From Homarus americanus (lineage: Eukaryota > Arthropoda > Malacostraca > Decapoda > Nephropidae): 64,000 bases of DNA. Below, one piece after another: positions 53,037-64,000 of the stretch. How positions within the stretch are numbered: position 1 is the first letter of the stretch; each line of letters opens with the position of its first letter. A model generated the notes under the pieces. It saw only the letters and a program-made list of their open reading frames with translations. It was not told the origin of the DNA and ran no database searches. The stretch spans positions 87,001 to 151,000 of the forward strand of contig NW_024729477.1 in the NCBI RefSeq assembly GCF_018991925.1, given 5' to 3'. The position numbers and the translations under genes are program-made.

Positions 53037-53325
53037 AATCTGAGCGTCAATCACTTATGCGCATTATATACCTATATCAGCATCAGTAGTCAGTCATTGC
53101 ATCACTGCTGCCATGACTTGTAGTGTCTCACGCTGGAACTCCAGGAGCCCAAGTTCCTATCATTGCCAACGCCTTTCTTCTGGGAGGCGTGCGGCACGAC
53201 AATACCTTGTGAGGGGGTGGACCAACAACTCGCCGGTTTAACAATACCCAGAGAAACAAGGGACTTTCATTGGAGCCTTCTGTGTTTCAATAAGCTTGTT
53301 GTTGATGACTCAGGACGGGGGTGGG

Positions 53326-53333
53326 TATATAAG
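53326..53333 (+). promoter_or_regulatory. TATA box, gene G
   Basis: TATATAAG lies 72 bp upstream of the gene G ATG. Confidence 0.8.
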
Positions 53334-53397
53334 GTGGGAGAAGCAGGCGATGGGAGTCACACTTAGTCGCACCTCTCACCCGCTAACACTTTCCATC

Positions 53398-55694
53398 ATG
53401 ATGCTCAAGGTTCTCGTGTGTGCCTTCCTCGTGGTTGGTGAGTTCAATGACTGACGAGTTTTACTGAACGTTATCCAGATTAATATTCATATTCAAATTA
53501 CCTAACATTTTTGTATCATCTTTTGTAAATAAATTGTACAATATATTTAACTAACTATATATTTTAAATTATGTGATCTCTGATACATTACTAAATGGTG
53601 ATGGTAAAATTACGTTGATTATCAAAAGTTTTATGATACGGAAGCTAAAAGTTTCTCTCTTTCTATACAGGCGTGATGAGCGAGGAAAAGAAGGCGTCTT
53701 CCGAGAGGGTAAGTGTTTGTTGTCTTCCTTAATACGGAGGTAAGAGCGTTGATGGACAGTAAGGGTTATGTTAGTGCTGGGGAGTAAAATGGATTACATT
53801 ATTGCTCAATCATTAGTTTACTTCACCTTAGAGACTGATGTTCAAAATGGATAATTTAATAACATCTCGAATTCTTGTTTTCCTATATCGAACAAGGTAT
53901 GAGAATTAGGTATATCAAATAACAATATACACTGGAATATGATTTCTACACCAATGCAGATTATAAACCATTTTGTTACATAGCATTGAGCATCATTGCC
54001 TGGCTACAGATATTTAGATGTAATAAGAGGAAAGATGACAACGCCACTTTAGTGTATAATAATATGCGAGTTTTAAGTGCTGTATGGGGCCATTAAGTCT
54101 GTGGGATTCACTTTCAAAAGACTGATAAAGGAACCCTGAAGACATTAATACATTAACTACATTTTCCTTATTTGCTTATGATATTGATATAGATAAGGTA
54201 TATAAAATTGACCTATATTATATAATTAATTCCCTTCTCTGGCTATATATCAATTATCTCTCACACGTGCATGGGAGGGATCAGAGATAGAAATGACAGC
54301 GAAGCGAGGAAATGGTAGGAAGGAATTATTCGAAATATTTTTAGGGCACTAATGAAGAGGCTAAACAACACTGTGCTCACATTTCTTCAACACGCACACA
54401 AATTTAGTAAAGTAAATCCATAAATTCCACATTGATCATAATGGTTTATATCAATTTGCTGTGTATACTAAGTTGACTATAATACTTAAAGAACGACTCG
54501 GCTGTACACAATCCACAATCATTCTGCTAGTGTTATCTACCGTGACATCGCTTGACTTCAGTAGTCTTTCTATATAACTTGCTCACGTACCTCCAGTAGT
54601 GTTAGCATAAATCCTGCTGCCACCCATAGAAAAGTACTTTTCAATCTCACATTTTTATTAGCTACTAAGAATTTTTAAGTTATGACAGGAAAATTGATTT
54701 GGGCTTGAATATTGTAATATCTCTTTGTAAGACGATGTTCCGTAGACTATAGACATTTTTATTTTCTGACACGTACACTTTTTCCAGCGCTAATAACTTG
54801 ATTTGGACAATGATGACCGTTCACCCTTGTCCACAGAATAATAGCAACTCGAGAACAAAGGCGTCAGATAAACATTGAATCCTTGTCTGTTATCCAGTTA
54901 TACTACTGTGCACCTGCGATGATTATGGTTATCAGTAAGACTTCTGTAGGATGATAGTTAATTGCTCTCAACTCCTCATCATCATGACCCCTAACTCCTG
55001 TCCCCAGGGTAAGCGTGGATTCTCTGGCGGCCATGGAGGCGGCTACGGTGGAGGCCATGGCGGCGGCCACGGAGGTGGCGGTAGCTACCTGGTAGTTGGC
55101 GGCGGCGGTGGCGGCGGTCATGGTCCCAGCGCCGCCGATGTCGCCAACGAGGCTGCCAACCAGGCCACTGCAGCTGCCGCAGGTCTAGGAGGTGCAGCTC
55201 ACGCCGCAGCTGCAGGAGCCGCTGCAGGTGCCGCAGCTGCTGCTAATGCAGCTTCACAGACAGCTCAGGCCGCAGCAGCCAGCAAGCAGTCACAGGCTGC
55301 ACAGGTGACGCAAGCGGCACAGGGAGCACAGGCCGCAGCCTTCGCTGAAGGCTCTCTCGCCTCTAAGGCCAACATCGCCTATCAGGCGGCCAAGATAACA
55401 GCTTCCATGGCCCATGGCCTGGCCGCTAACATCGCCCAAATTCTCTCGGAGGTCAAGGCTCTGGCCAACCAGGCGGCCAATAGTTTGGCCGAACAACAGA
55501 ACTTCCTGGCCGCCCAGAGGACCATGGCCTGGCAGGCTCAGCAGGCGGCCAACTCCCTCAACCAGCAGCAATACGTGGCACTCAACGACCTGGAGGATGC
55601 CGCAGGTGCGGCCGCCCAGGCCCAGGCCTCTGCAACCAAGGCCATCTCCAGGGCCAAGGGCAGCAGCGGCCACGGCCAAGGATACGGCCGCTAA
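53398..55694 (+). CDS. gene G: secreted Gly/Ala-rich matrix-like pre-pro-protein
   Basis: Exons: 53398-53437, 53671-53708 and 55008-55694, giving 254 residues. Borders are GTGAGT..TACAG and GTAAGT..CCCCAG, phases 1 and 0. Exon 1 is MMLKVLVCAFLVVG (two adjacent ATG codons; the upstream one is used here to match the family length). Exon 2 is GVMSEEKKASSER; exon 3 opens GKRGFSGGHG, giving R-G-K-R. The 225-residue mature chain has HGGGYGGGHGGGHGG, SYLVVGGGG, HGPSAADVANEAA, AAQGAQAAAF, a SMAHGLAANIAQ helix like that of F/H, MAWQAQQA and a GHGQGYGR end. It belongs with F and H but has no near-identical partner. The family function is unknown; a secreted structural role is inferred. Confidence 0.85.
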
Positions 55695-55798
55695 GATTTA
55701 CATATACTTAATTATCTTAGGTTGAAGGCTAATGTTACATAACACATCTATGATGCGAGGTATTACATGTTAAATGGCTTCTGGCGGCAATAAAATGT

Positions 55799-55804
55799 TT
55801 CATA
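55799..55804 (+). terminator. polyadenylation signal, gene G
   Basis: AATAAA lies 105 bp after the stop. Confidence 0.75.
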
Positions 55805-56569
55805 ATTATAGAAGTGTACAGAATGCTCTTCTGTGAACTCAACTGATCTGCCGATGTATAGGTTTAATAAATTACTTGACAGAAGCTCTTAGCATTTTTA
55901 TTTGCCGGACAGCCTAAGGTCCCGTAGTGTTATTTGTCCAGTACATGCTAATGAAAGAGTTGAAGGTATAGTTAACTGTTGTGTATGATACAGAGCTTTT
56001 AGTTTGTTAACAGGGAAAATGAGTCATATTCTATTATTCTGAAATAAAAATGTTTCAGAAAATAACACCTCAAATACAAATATTATTCATGAATTTCGAC
56101 ACACAGATGCCTTACAAATATAAAGAATATTTATATTTATTCTATCAATTATCTCTTACAAAGAAGAAGTGATTAACCAAGACAGTATCAGCAACACTAA
56201 AGTATATAAGCAAGGTTCACTCCTGTTGCTCCGGAAAACGAGTTTTTCCGGGTGTTTTAAGTCTTCCCATGTTACACCCTGTCGGCAGTGACGGGACATT
56301 ATGTGGGCCTGTTGTTCGTCCTGGCATGTTTCTTGAAAGGCTCCAAGGATATTGACCAAATTCAGTACAATAGCTTTACATTTTGGGGTTATAAGATCAG
56401 AGGTCAAGGTCATTATAGTATTTTATTGAAAACTGCTCTCCACAGCACGAGTCTTGTATCATTTACAGTAGTTAGACATAAGGGATGGGCCCTGCTTGGC
56501 GTATCATCACACTTCACAATAACCTCATATATCTCACAAGTCTTCCTAATGGTACCAGGAACCTCATTG

Positions 56570-57060
56570 GTACTCGTGAGAACATTTGGTGCTTACAATA
56601 ATGTTAAGTGATTCACAGAGGCCCCTATAATCATTCCAGTACAATTACCACTAGTGCTCATAATTACAAGGTCTTATAATGATCCTCGGTGATTATTAGG
56701 TACTCATAATGACCCTAGGAGCTCATTATGATTGACAGGTGTTCATCATGACTCGCAGGTGTTCATTATGAGGCCAAGCAAGCCACAGGTAATTATGATG
56801 ATCCCAAGTAAATCCCAGGTACTCATAAAGGTATCATGTGGTTAGAATCTTCATAGGTGACTCACATGTGCTCATAATGAAAACCCCAAAGGACTCATTG
56901 TGAGATCAAATGACTTACAAATGCCTTTAATGACACAAACTGTCTCACTGTTGCTCATAATGTCCTCCAAGTGAATCACAAGTTTCCAAAAGGACATCAG
57001 GTACCCATAATGCTAATAGACTCATAAATGCTCATATTAACTCAAAATGTATCACAGGTT
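56570..57060. repeat. degenerate minisatellite
   Basis: Loosely repeated phrases of the type CAGGTACTCATAATGAC recur roughly every 30-40 bp, too diverged to fix one unit. Confidence 0.5.
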
Positions 57061-57184
57061 TTATTAAGAAAATCCATAAATTCCATATCACATCAATTTA
57101 CAGTGTATTACTAAATTGAGTTTAGAGCGGCTCAGCTGTACACGATCCACAAACATTCTTCCAGTGTTACAAGTCTTCATTTGT

Positions 57185-57320
57185 ACTGTTTAAAACGTCC
57201 TTCCTTCCCTCCCTCCGTCCCTGCCTGCTGCCTCCCCCCTTCCCTGCCTACTTCCTCCCTCCCTCCCTGCTTGCTCCATGTGTCACTGTGAGTTGGAGGG
57301 ACGGAGGGAGGCAGGGACAT
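57185..57320. repeat. pyrimidine-rich patch with inverted partner
   Basis: CCTCCCTCCGTCCCTGCC-type runs are followed about 90 bp later by GGAGGGACGGAGGGAGGCAG, allowing a foldback. Confidence 0.5.
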
Positions 57321-57386
57321 TTTTTCTGGGACACCCTATATTCTATACACAGCCTTAAATACCCAGCTACACTCAAACTAAATACA

Positions 57387-57450
57387 TCGTTGGAGTCAGG
57401 TATATCACGTTGGAGTCAGGTATATCACGTTGGAGTCAGGTATATCACGT
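57387..57450. repeat. 20-bp triplicate
   Basis: Three exact tandem copies of CGTTGGAGTCAGGTATATCA. The surrounding 57321-59109 holds no gene that I can support, apart from an ATTTTAC run near 58348-58378. Confidence 0.85.
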
Positions 57451-59109
57451 AACTCACCATTAGCACCAGCGGCGGGGTCTTGTGTGCCTTTAACAGTATT
57501 CTTGTTTTGTGAAGGTGTTAGGTTAAGAAAAGAACAAATTGCCTACTCGACCAAATTGACCAGAATATCTAAAATTTAGTTCATATCAGTAGGTAGTAAA
57601 TGAACGAGGAAGTGTTTGACTAGTTGATGAGGGTATAGGTAGTAATGTTAATAAATGGTATATTTTTAATACTTTTATTAGGTTTTAATATCAATTTAGT
57701 GCTTCTTACTTCCTATGTTAAGCGCTTTAGTTTATTTGACACGTGTGTAGTCCCTTTAATATTTCAGTGTTTTCATAAATTAGGTTTATTGAATCATGTC
57801 CCCTAAATTAAACCACAACCATTCATCAATAAATAACATGTTTCTGGCCATAAAAACACTATTCAAAAGCCGTAACTATATGGTCAAGAAACACTTAAGA
57901 ACACACCCAACCTTTATTCAATGTTTTTCAATTCACTGTTAGATGAGGACTTTCGGCTGGCTAGAAACCTCAGTAGTAAAGTCACACAAGCTAATATTGT
58001 TACCGGTAATGCACTGTTATCGAGGTTAATCTCCAGCTACCTTAAACTGACCTCCCTACACCTATAGATTCAGTGATCAGGGTGATATCAAAACACCCTA
58101 TTGCCTTGTTTATTGACGAGAGCTCATTTTGTCCTCATATATGAATCAACGTAACATTTACTCACTTACAGCGATAAGGGATATGAAATGTAATAATTAA
58201 TAATCTCACATAACTTGAGATTACTAATAGAATTCAATTTGTTAGTTCAGATTTTGTGTCAATAAAGGAGTTTTTAAATATACCCGTCTATTTCTGAGGT
58301 TTCTTGGTTACAGTGAGAAAATCAATGGTTAAAAACGTGCAGTTTTTATTTTACATTTTACATTTTACATTTTACATTTCATACTGAATATGTCTTATGT
58401 GTAAATTTGTATATTCACACTATTGATTTTTTTTTTGTAATGTATATTTGGAAAAGAATACAAAATCGGTTCTCAGACATTATATAATGGATCATGTTCT
58501 ACGGTATCTGTATGCGTCCTGGTGTATCTGTATGCGTCCTCCCGTATTTACCTGTCTAAAGTTCGGTAGTTACGGTTCTCGAAGTATTAAAAGTACTTGA
58601 AACATATGACAGAATGAATGATCTTTTTCACAGTAAACACAAGAATAATATAACCAGTGTAGGAATGGTATTAACTTCGTGTCATTATCATCATTGTAGG
58701 TGTTAAATATCGAGTCACCATCTTGTAATCTATACCTGGTAATAAATTAGATGTCACTGCCTCTTCTACTTCTTGATAATTACGAATCTGAATGACTGTT
58801 TATTCATGATTTTATTTGTATATCATATTCATATAAACTTAACTTCCTCTATTATCCTCTACTAAGTCTCCATTACGTTCTTAATATCCATAACAGAGAT
58901 ACAATAGAGATATTTACCGATTAAACCTGAAAAAGCAACTTAAGTTTTTTTTTCTGAATAGGGATAATTTTTTGGTGTTTATTGCTATAGCTCAATGGAA
59001 ATTAATTTGTTTATGGTAAGATTTTGTTCTGTTTATTTAAGGCGTCGTTTACTGTCATAAATTAGTAAAATTATACCTAAAGTGGATTAGGTTAGTCCTT
59101 TATTATAAG

Positions 59110-59715
59110 TGATAAAGAAGGACTAAAAGTTAATGGTTAATTAATAAAAAATATATGCTATGAAGATGATACTGCTTTTATCACAGTAAAGAGGCAATAC
59201 AAAAGCTTGGAAATAAATCAGTGTAATCAAAATAAGAATAGGAAAAGGAAAAATAGTGTTTAATAAAATCTGAAAGACATAATGAAAGGGTTTAAATATG
59301 GCCAGGACTGATGTATGGGTCAGGTGCGTGGATACTTTCAGCAGTCATCAGAAAGAGGTTGGAGGCCTTTGAAATGTGGCGTTATAGGCGAATTCTAAGA
59401 ATAAATTACACTGACAAGAAAACAAATGTAGAAGTACTGATATTAGAAAAAAAGTAAAGAGAAATACTTGAAATGTACAGACAAAAAATATCTTCTTTGG
59501 TCATATAATTAGGGATGAGGGAATAATAACAGAAATATTAATGGGCAAAGTTAAGGGTAGGAGGGTCAGGGGAAGGCAGAGACTAGGATGGATGAATGGA
59601 AATAAAACTGTGTCCCCAGAGAGATACAAAACCTTAGAGGATTGGTGAAAACAGCCCGAGAACGTTTTGAGTGGTGGACTGTGGTCGCCAACCCTAAGAT
59701 ACTCGTATGTTGACG
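59110..59715 (+). mobile_element. degenerate non-LTR retrotransposon remnant
   Basis: Broken translation gives GLKVNG then a stop, then ICYEDDT with the RT catalytic box as YEDD at 59159-59170. Then, after a deletion, comes a C-terminal region with LEAFEMWRYRRILRI (59359-59400), FGHIIRDEG and GRRVRGRQRLGWM. These are typical of the post-RT region of invertebrate LINE ORF2 proteins. Several stops and frameshifts show it is dead. It is a different family from the CR1 copy at 36-38 kb. Confidence 0.7.
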
Positions 59716-59755
59716 ATACTCTGATTGATCGAGGTTTAGTATGAAATTATTGAAT

Positions 59756-59837
59756 CAGAAGTTTCCAAATATGATAAATACATAGAATCACCGACTACCC
59801 ATAACTTCTATGTATTTATAATATTTGGAAACTCCTG
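59756..59837. other. 82-nt hairpin
   Basis: Arms of 32 nt, 59756-59787 and 59806-59837, pair with two mismatches around an 18-nt loop. The arm contains GTTTCCAAATAT and ATAAATACATAGAA. Pre-miRNA-like in size, but a small foldback element is possible. Confidence 0.5.
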
Positions 59838-60070
59838 ACCGTTCATAAACGATCATGTAGTCTCATATCCCTTGAGTGGTATCGTTTTATTTGGTAATAT
59901 AATAATTGTGTATTAAAACATACTTTTATTTATTAGTATAGTAAATTACCATGGACATAGGCTATTTTAATATCAGCTGCTCAACATTGAAAGTCAGTAT
60001 TTTCAGATCAGGCAAACATCCGTCATACACACGTTGTCGTGGTACTCTCTGACTCCGCCATGACGTGTTG

Positions 60071-60132
<62 letters not shown>

Positions 60133-60313
60133 CAAGACTCTGGGGACGTTGATGAACAGCTAGCTGCTAGCGACGTGACCTTCAGAAGCCTACATAAACA
60201 CACTATCGCCCATCATCTTGGTGGTTGTCCTCACTCTCGGCAAGGACGGTGATCGCTGCTGCTCTACTCTTCGCCGCTTCATGGACGAAACACAGCAGGT
60301 GTTTTCTCTATCT
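59838..60313. other. 3' flank of gene H with (GT)n
   Basis: Contains a GT run at 60072-60124. The nearest minus-strand AATAAA is at 59925-59930, about 385 nt beyond the gene H stop, so the gene H 3' end is uncertain. Confidence 0.5.
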
Positions 60314-61805
60314 TCAGTGATATCCTCCACCATATCCAAATCCATGTGTTGCTCCATAACCCCCAAACCCTCCGTTGTTAGCCCCTTTCGCCTTAGAGAG
60401 AGCTTTGGCCGCTGCGACTTGTGCCTGTGTGGCGGCACCTGCAGCGGATTGCAGGTCGCTGATGACCACATTCTGTTGTGTTCGCAGAGAGTTGGCAGCC
60501 TGTTGCGCCTGCCACGCCATGGAGTTCTGCGAGTTAAGGACGCCCTCCTGGGCAGCCAGACTGCTGGTGGCTTGACCGGCCAGGGCGTTGGTCTCACCAG
60601 AGACCTGGCCCATGTTACTGAGCAGAGCTTGAGCCATGGAGTGGGCTACCTTAGCTGCCTGTTCTGCCTTGTGGGCCTTACCAGCCAGTGAAGCCTCCTG
60701 GAAGGCTGCTGCCTGTGCTCCTTGTGCTGCCTGCGTGATCTGTGCGGCCTGCGCGTGTCTGTTGGCTGCGGCAGCCTGAGCTGTCTGTGAGGCAGCGGCA
60801 GAAGCAGCTGCGGCACCTGCTGCGGCTCCTGCGGCTGCGGAATGAGCTGCAGTTCCAAGACTAGCTAAAGCCGCGGTAGCCTGAGAGGCAGCCTGGTTGG
60901 CGATGTCGGCGGCGGTGGGTCCGTGATTTCCGTGACCGTAGCCGCCTACCACAAGGTAGCTGCCGCCGTTACCGTAAGCGCCGCCACCACCTCCACCACC
61001 ATCGCCATAACCGCTCCCGTAACCGCCAGCGAACCCACGTTTATTCTGCCGATATAGAAATTTCAGTGTAGTTAATGTTTTATGGCAACAACATTGATAC
61101 TTCATAGAACCTCAAATATCGGAACCTTTTTTTCATAGATTGTTTAACAACGATTATGATTGAATAATACATGTAGTCTGTTTTCATTATTATATAGTGT
61201 GTAAATGTTTATATTTCAGGTAACAATATGCTTTTTTGATGTTGATTTGCATTTTCATATAACAAATTGATTGTATCTCACCCTTGACTCCTCACTGTCG
61301 TCGCCAGCCAGTACCGATCCTGTAATGAAAGAGGCATCATATTAGCATCGTAATAGATAGTGACGATCATTCATACCGTGTAGTTTACTTTTAAATTGAT
61401 TTCTCTACGGCAAAAGAATTGTATATTCTTGAGGAAGACACCCCAAGAGTCTTAGCTTATTAGCTCCTCTGGTATTAACAAACTCTTGAATTATTTACTC
61501 TAATGCCAGCTCAAGGTATTTCTTCGCCATTCCTATGACTGTAAACTTGTACGTTTTTATTGCATTCTATTTTATTTACATTTTCATTACTTGTTTTACC
61601 TAATACAGCGATATTTTTCTTAACTGAAGAGATTATCTCATTATAAATCTTTTCACCTTAGCATAAACCAAAAAAAAAAACATCTTCCATGACTAGGGAT
61701 GTTTGTTGTCAATTTTGCCCATATAAACATTACTATTACCCAGACCAACAATAGAGCCTCATTTTCACCCATGATCATGCAGGAGAGAATGACGAGTCGA
61801 TACAT
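60314..61805 (-). CDS. gene H: secreted Gly/Ala-rich matrix-like pre-pro-protein
   Basis: Minus-strand exons: 61805-61769, 61319-61282 and 61045-60314, giving 268 residues. Exon 1 is unusual, MYRLVILSCMIMG with donor GTGAAA; exon 2 gives SVLAGDDSEESR with donor GTGAGA; exon 3 follows CGGCAG and starts NKRGFAGGYG, making R-N-K-R. The 240-residue mature chain differs from gene F at essentially one visible residue (GYGDGG here, GYGGGG in F). The identity runs from the ATATCGGCAG acceptor to just past the TGA stop and then ends. The signal peptide and propeptide are unrelated in sequence to those of F. The TATA box and ATG spacing fit the family. Of the eight, the exon 1 call is the least certain. 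Confidence 0.8.
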
Positions 61806-61891
61806 GGTGTGTGGTGATATTGGGAGCAGCGTAGACGACGTTCACACAACCACGGTTATCGAGCTACTGTGTGGTGAAGACTGGACTGCCA

Positions 61892-61899
61892 CTTTTATA
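61892..61899 (-). promoter_or_regulatory. TATA box, gene H
   Basis: TATAAAAG on the minus strand lies 94 nt before the proposed ATG, somewhat further than in the other copies. Confidence 0.7.
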
Positions 61900-62480
61900 A
61901 CCCCCGCCCTCTCTGTGTTCACTGACGTCTGCACTCAATTGTAATCTTATCTTTAGCTTTCACGTCACTGGTAAAATAACCTGATTAGAAAGAATACCAA
62001 ACCAAAAACGTAGGTGGAAGTATTAGTAGAGAATTATGGAATGGAAAGTGTCTGAGTGAACATACGGCAAGAAAACGAGAATTAGACTTTATTAGAGGTA
62101 AAAATCAACACAAAACATACTGCTTTTGGGACTGATTCAGAAAAATGCCAGAACCACAATATTATTGCCTTCACGTAACTAAGATGGGAATACACTGAAA
62201 ACTTATAATAATCGTGAAATCAACACCTTGTAAATTCCCAACTTGTAAAGATTCTTATGAAATGAACAAGATAAAAAGTCCATTTGGGCAAGTTGTCAAC
62301 ATCTCACGTCACAGGTTTATTGAGAGTTAAAAATCTATAAATAATATATAAGCCACATTTAATACAAAACGGATCCAAGGTTTTGTATTATGTGGCCGTC
62401 ACTGATACAAGTGCTTACCGCTGGGTCTTGTTCTTTCGTATTCTTTCTTCTGGTCAGTCTTATGATTACAGCTAGGTATT
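61900..62480. other. intergenic spacer
   Basis: No gene or repeat recognised upstream of gene H. Confidence 0.4.
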
Positions 62481-62481
62481 G

Positions 62482-62485
62482 ATTT

Positions 62486-62549
<64 letters not shown>

Positions 62550-62551
62550 TC
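62482..62551. repeat. (TTTC)n microsatellite
   Basis: About 17 perfect TTTC units. Confidence 0.95.
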
Positions 62552-62689
62552 CTCCCTCCTTACTCCCTTGGTTCCTCAGTACATTCTTAGCAAATTATTC
62601 TGTTCCTGCATGAATTTTTTCTTGATTTGGGTAGTTAATTTGGTAGTTCATTTAGATGATTCCTTAAAATAATTCATTTAGGTAATCAA

Positions 62690-63229
62690 TTTAGGTAAGT
62701 GGTTTAAGTATGTGATTTAGGTAAGTGGTTTAAGTATGTGATTTAGGTAAGTGGTTTAAGTATGTGATTTAGGTAAGTGGTTTAAGTATGTGATTTAGGT
62801 AAGTGGTTTAAGTATGTGATTTAGGTTAGTGGTTTAAGTATGTGATTTAGGTATGTGGTTTAAGTAGTTTAGGGAAGTGGTTTAGTATGTGATTTAATTC
62901 AGTGGTTTAAGTATGTGATTTAGGTAAGTGGTTTAAAATTATGTGATTTAGGTAAGTGGTTTAAGTATGTGATTTAGGTAAGTGGTTTAAGTATATGTGA
63001 TTTAGGTAAGTGGTTTCGTATATGATTTAGGTAGAAGTGGTTTAAGTATCTGATTTAGGTAGGTAAGTGGTTTAAGTATGTGATTTAGGTAAGTGGTTTA
63101 AGTATGTGATTTAGGTAAGTGGTTTAAGTATGTGATTTAGGTAAGTGGTTTAAGTATGTGATTTAGGTAAGTGGTTTAAGTATGTGATTTAGGTTAGTGG
63201 TTTAAGTATGTGATTTAGGTATGTGATTA
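62690..63229. repeat. 26-bp minisatellite
   Basis: About twenty copies of a 26-bp unit built on AAGTGGTTTAAGTATGTG followed by ATTTAGGT. Variants carry small insertions and deletions, and the centre (62840-63060) is more diverged than the flanks. It has no coding potential. Confidence 0.95.
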
Positions 63230-64000
63230 TTTTAGATACTCATTTATATAATTCATTTAGGTCATTTTTCTGTATCTTATTCCCTTATGTTTTATTTCAG
63301 TGGGAAGAAACATATTATTTTTCCTATGACTCGATTTTTTTCCCTCCCCCCCCCCTTATCTATAATAATCACACATATTTCCTTCGTCTCTTGGCCCATC
63401 ACCTGTAGGCTTGGAGTTAAACCCTCGTTCGATATTTTGATCAAAGAATAAACTCACTACGAGCTATTATTCAGGTCGATTGTTCCATGTATTTTTGTGA
63501 AGGGGAAATTTAGGAAAACTGGTCTCTAATGGCAAGTCCCTCACACACACACTAATGCAGTTTATTTGAAATTTGTTCCTCTTAAATTTACGGGGGTAGG
63601 AAGTTAAGGATTGTCACAAATACTTTTTAACTTTTTTCACATTACATTTATGGTAATTTTGACAGTTCTAGCATAAAGTTATCGCCTGCTAACAGTTAAA
63701 TATCAAATTTGTGATATTTTATGAATGTTACAGCTTCGGGTGTAGAGGCGTGTGATGAAGTGCAGTACAACAGAAAGCTGTTATTTTGTATGTGTACTTA
63801 ATTTTCGCTAAGTTTGGTGAAGTGTTTATACTGTAGATGGCAGTGTAATTGATGTAGAATAGATAGTAGTGTAGTGGATGTAGTGTAGATAGTGTTGGGA
63901 ATAAAGTGTGAATTCTGGAGTGATTGTAATGTAAATTCTGGATTGGATATAGCTTAGCTCATATTGTAGTCAAGGATTTAGGCTGAGCTGCCCTAAAAGC
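63230..64000. other. trailing gene-free flank
   Basis: AT-rich with a poly-C run near 63344-63356 and loose GTAGTGTA/GATGTAGTGTAGATA repeats near 63835-63900. No gene is supported. Confidence 0.4.

Noticed and set aside
62690..63229. Second regular array considered as CRISPR-like
   Set aside because: Uniform 26-bp units without spacers; a simple minisatellite.

Overview
The window is nuclear DNA from an arthropod, most likely a decapod crustacean. Three things point there: genes with GT-AG introns, TATA boxes and AATAAA signals; a block of CCTAA (TTAGG-type) arthropod telomere repeats inside the sequence; and heavy microsatellite content with CR1, Penelope-like, hAT and mariner debris. The species cannot be read from the sequence alone. 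Only about a tenth of the window is coding. 

The main content is a cluster of eight related genes, called here A to H in window order: A+ (3.3-6.7 kb), B+ (11.0-12.8 kb), C+ (16.0-17.8 kb), D- (22.5-26.0 kb), E- (38.7-40.6 kb), F+ (47.2-49.1 kb), G+ (53.3-55.8 kb) and H- (60.3-61.9 kb). All eight have the same three-exon plan. A 37-43 nt first exon carries the signal-peptide start (phase-1 junction). A 29-47 nt second exon finishes the signal peptide and adds a short acidic propeptide (phase-0 junction). A large third exon of about 0.7 kb encodes everything else. The spliced frames are open in all eight and give 251-268 residue proteins. The mature part has a Gly/Tyr/His-rich N-terminus, a YL(I/V)VG step, then an Ala/Gln-rich, probably helical domain. 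That domain contains an invariant AAQGAQAAAF block and a MAW(Q/E)AQQA block with a single Trp; no cysteine was seen in the mature chains. I do not recognise the family with certainty. Secreted structural proteins of cuticle or another extracellular matrix is an inference, supported by a ninth gene inside the cluster (32.6-34.4 kb, +), a typical Ala/Val/Pro-rich cuticular protein with the classic four-codon first exon. 

Three features stand out. First, in every gene exon 2 ends in an Arg codon and exon 3 starts X-Lys-Arg, so splicing creates an R-X-K-R furin-type site followed by Gly. Second, third exons are nearly identical in pairs (A/C, D/E, F/H), while exons 1-2, introns and flanks differ. 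Similarity stops at or near the exon edges, which suggests exon-confined gene conversion. The D promoter instead resembles the A promoter. Third, a 35-bp tandem array upstream of gene F carries twelve perfect TGACGTCA (CRE-type) sites. 

Between the genes lie minisatellites (0.7-2.0, 9.85-10.3, 45.4-45.6, 46.4-46.9 and 62.7-63.2 kb), many AT, GT and ATT microsatellites, a complete 740-bp non-autonomous hAT element with target-site duplication (21.1-21.9 kb) and a second copy at 9.1-9.8 kb. There are also a decayed CR1 LINE (36.1-38.6 kb), a mariner deletion derivative (50.9-51.5 kb), tRNA-type SINE composites (29.3-29.7 and 51.6-52.3 kb), a Penelope-like fragment with a GIY-YIG domain (52.3-52.9 kb), another LINE remnant (59.1-59.7 kb) and three short perfect-like hairpins.
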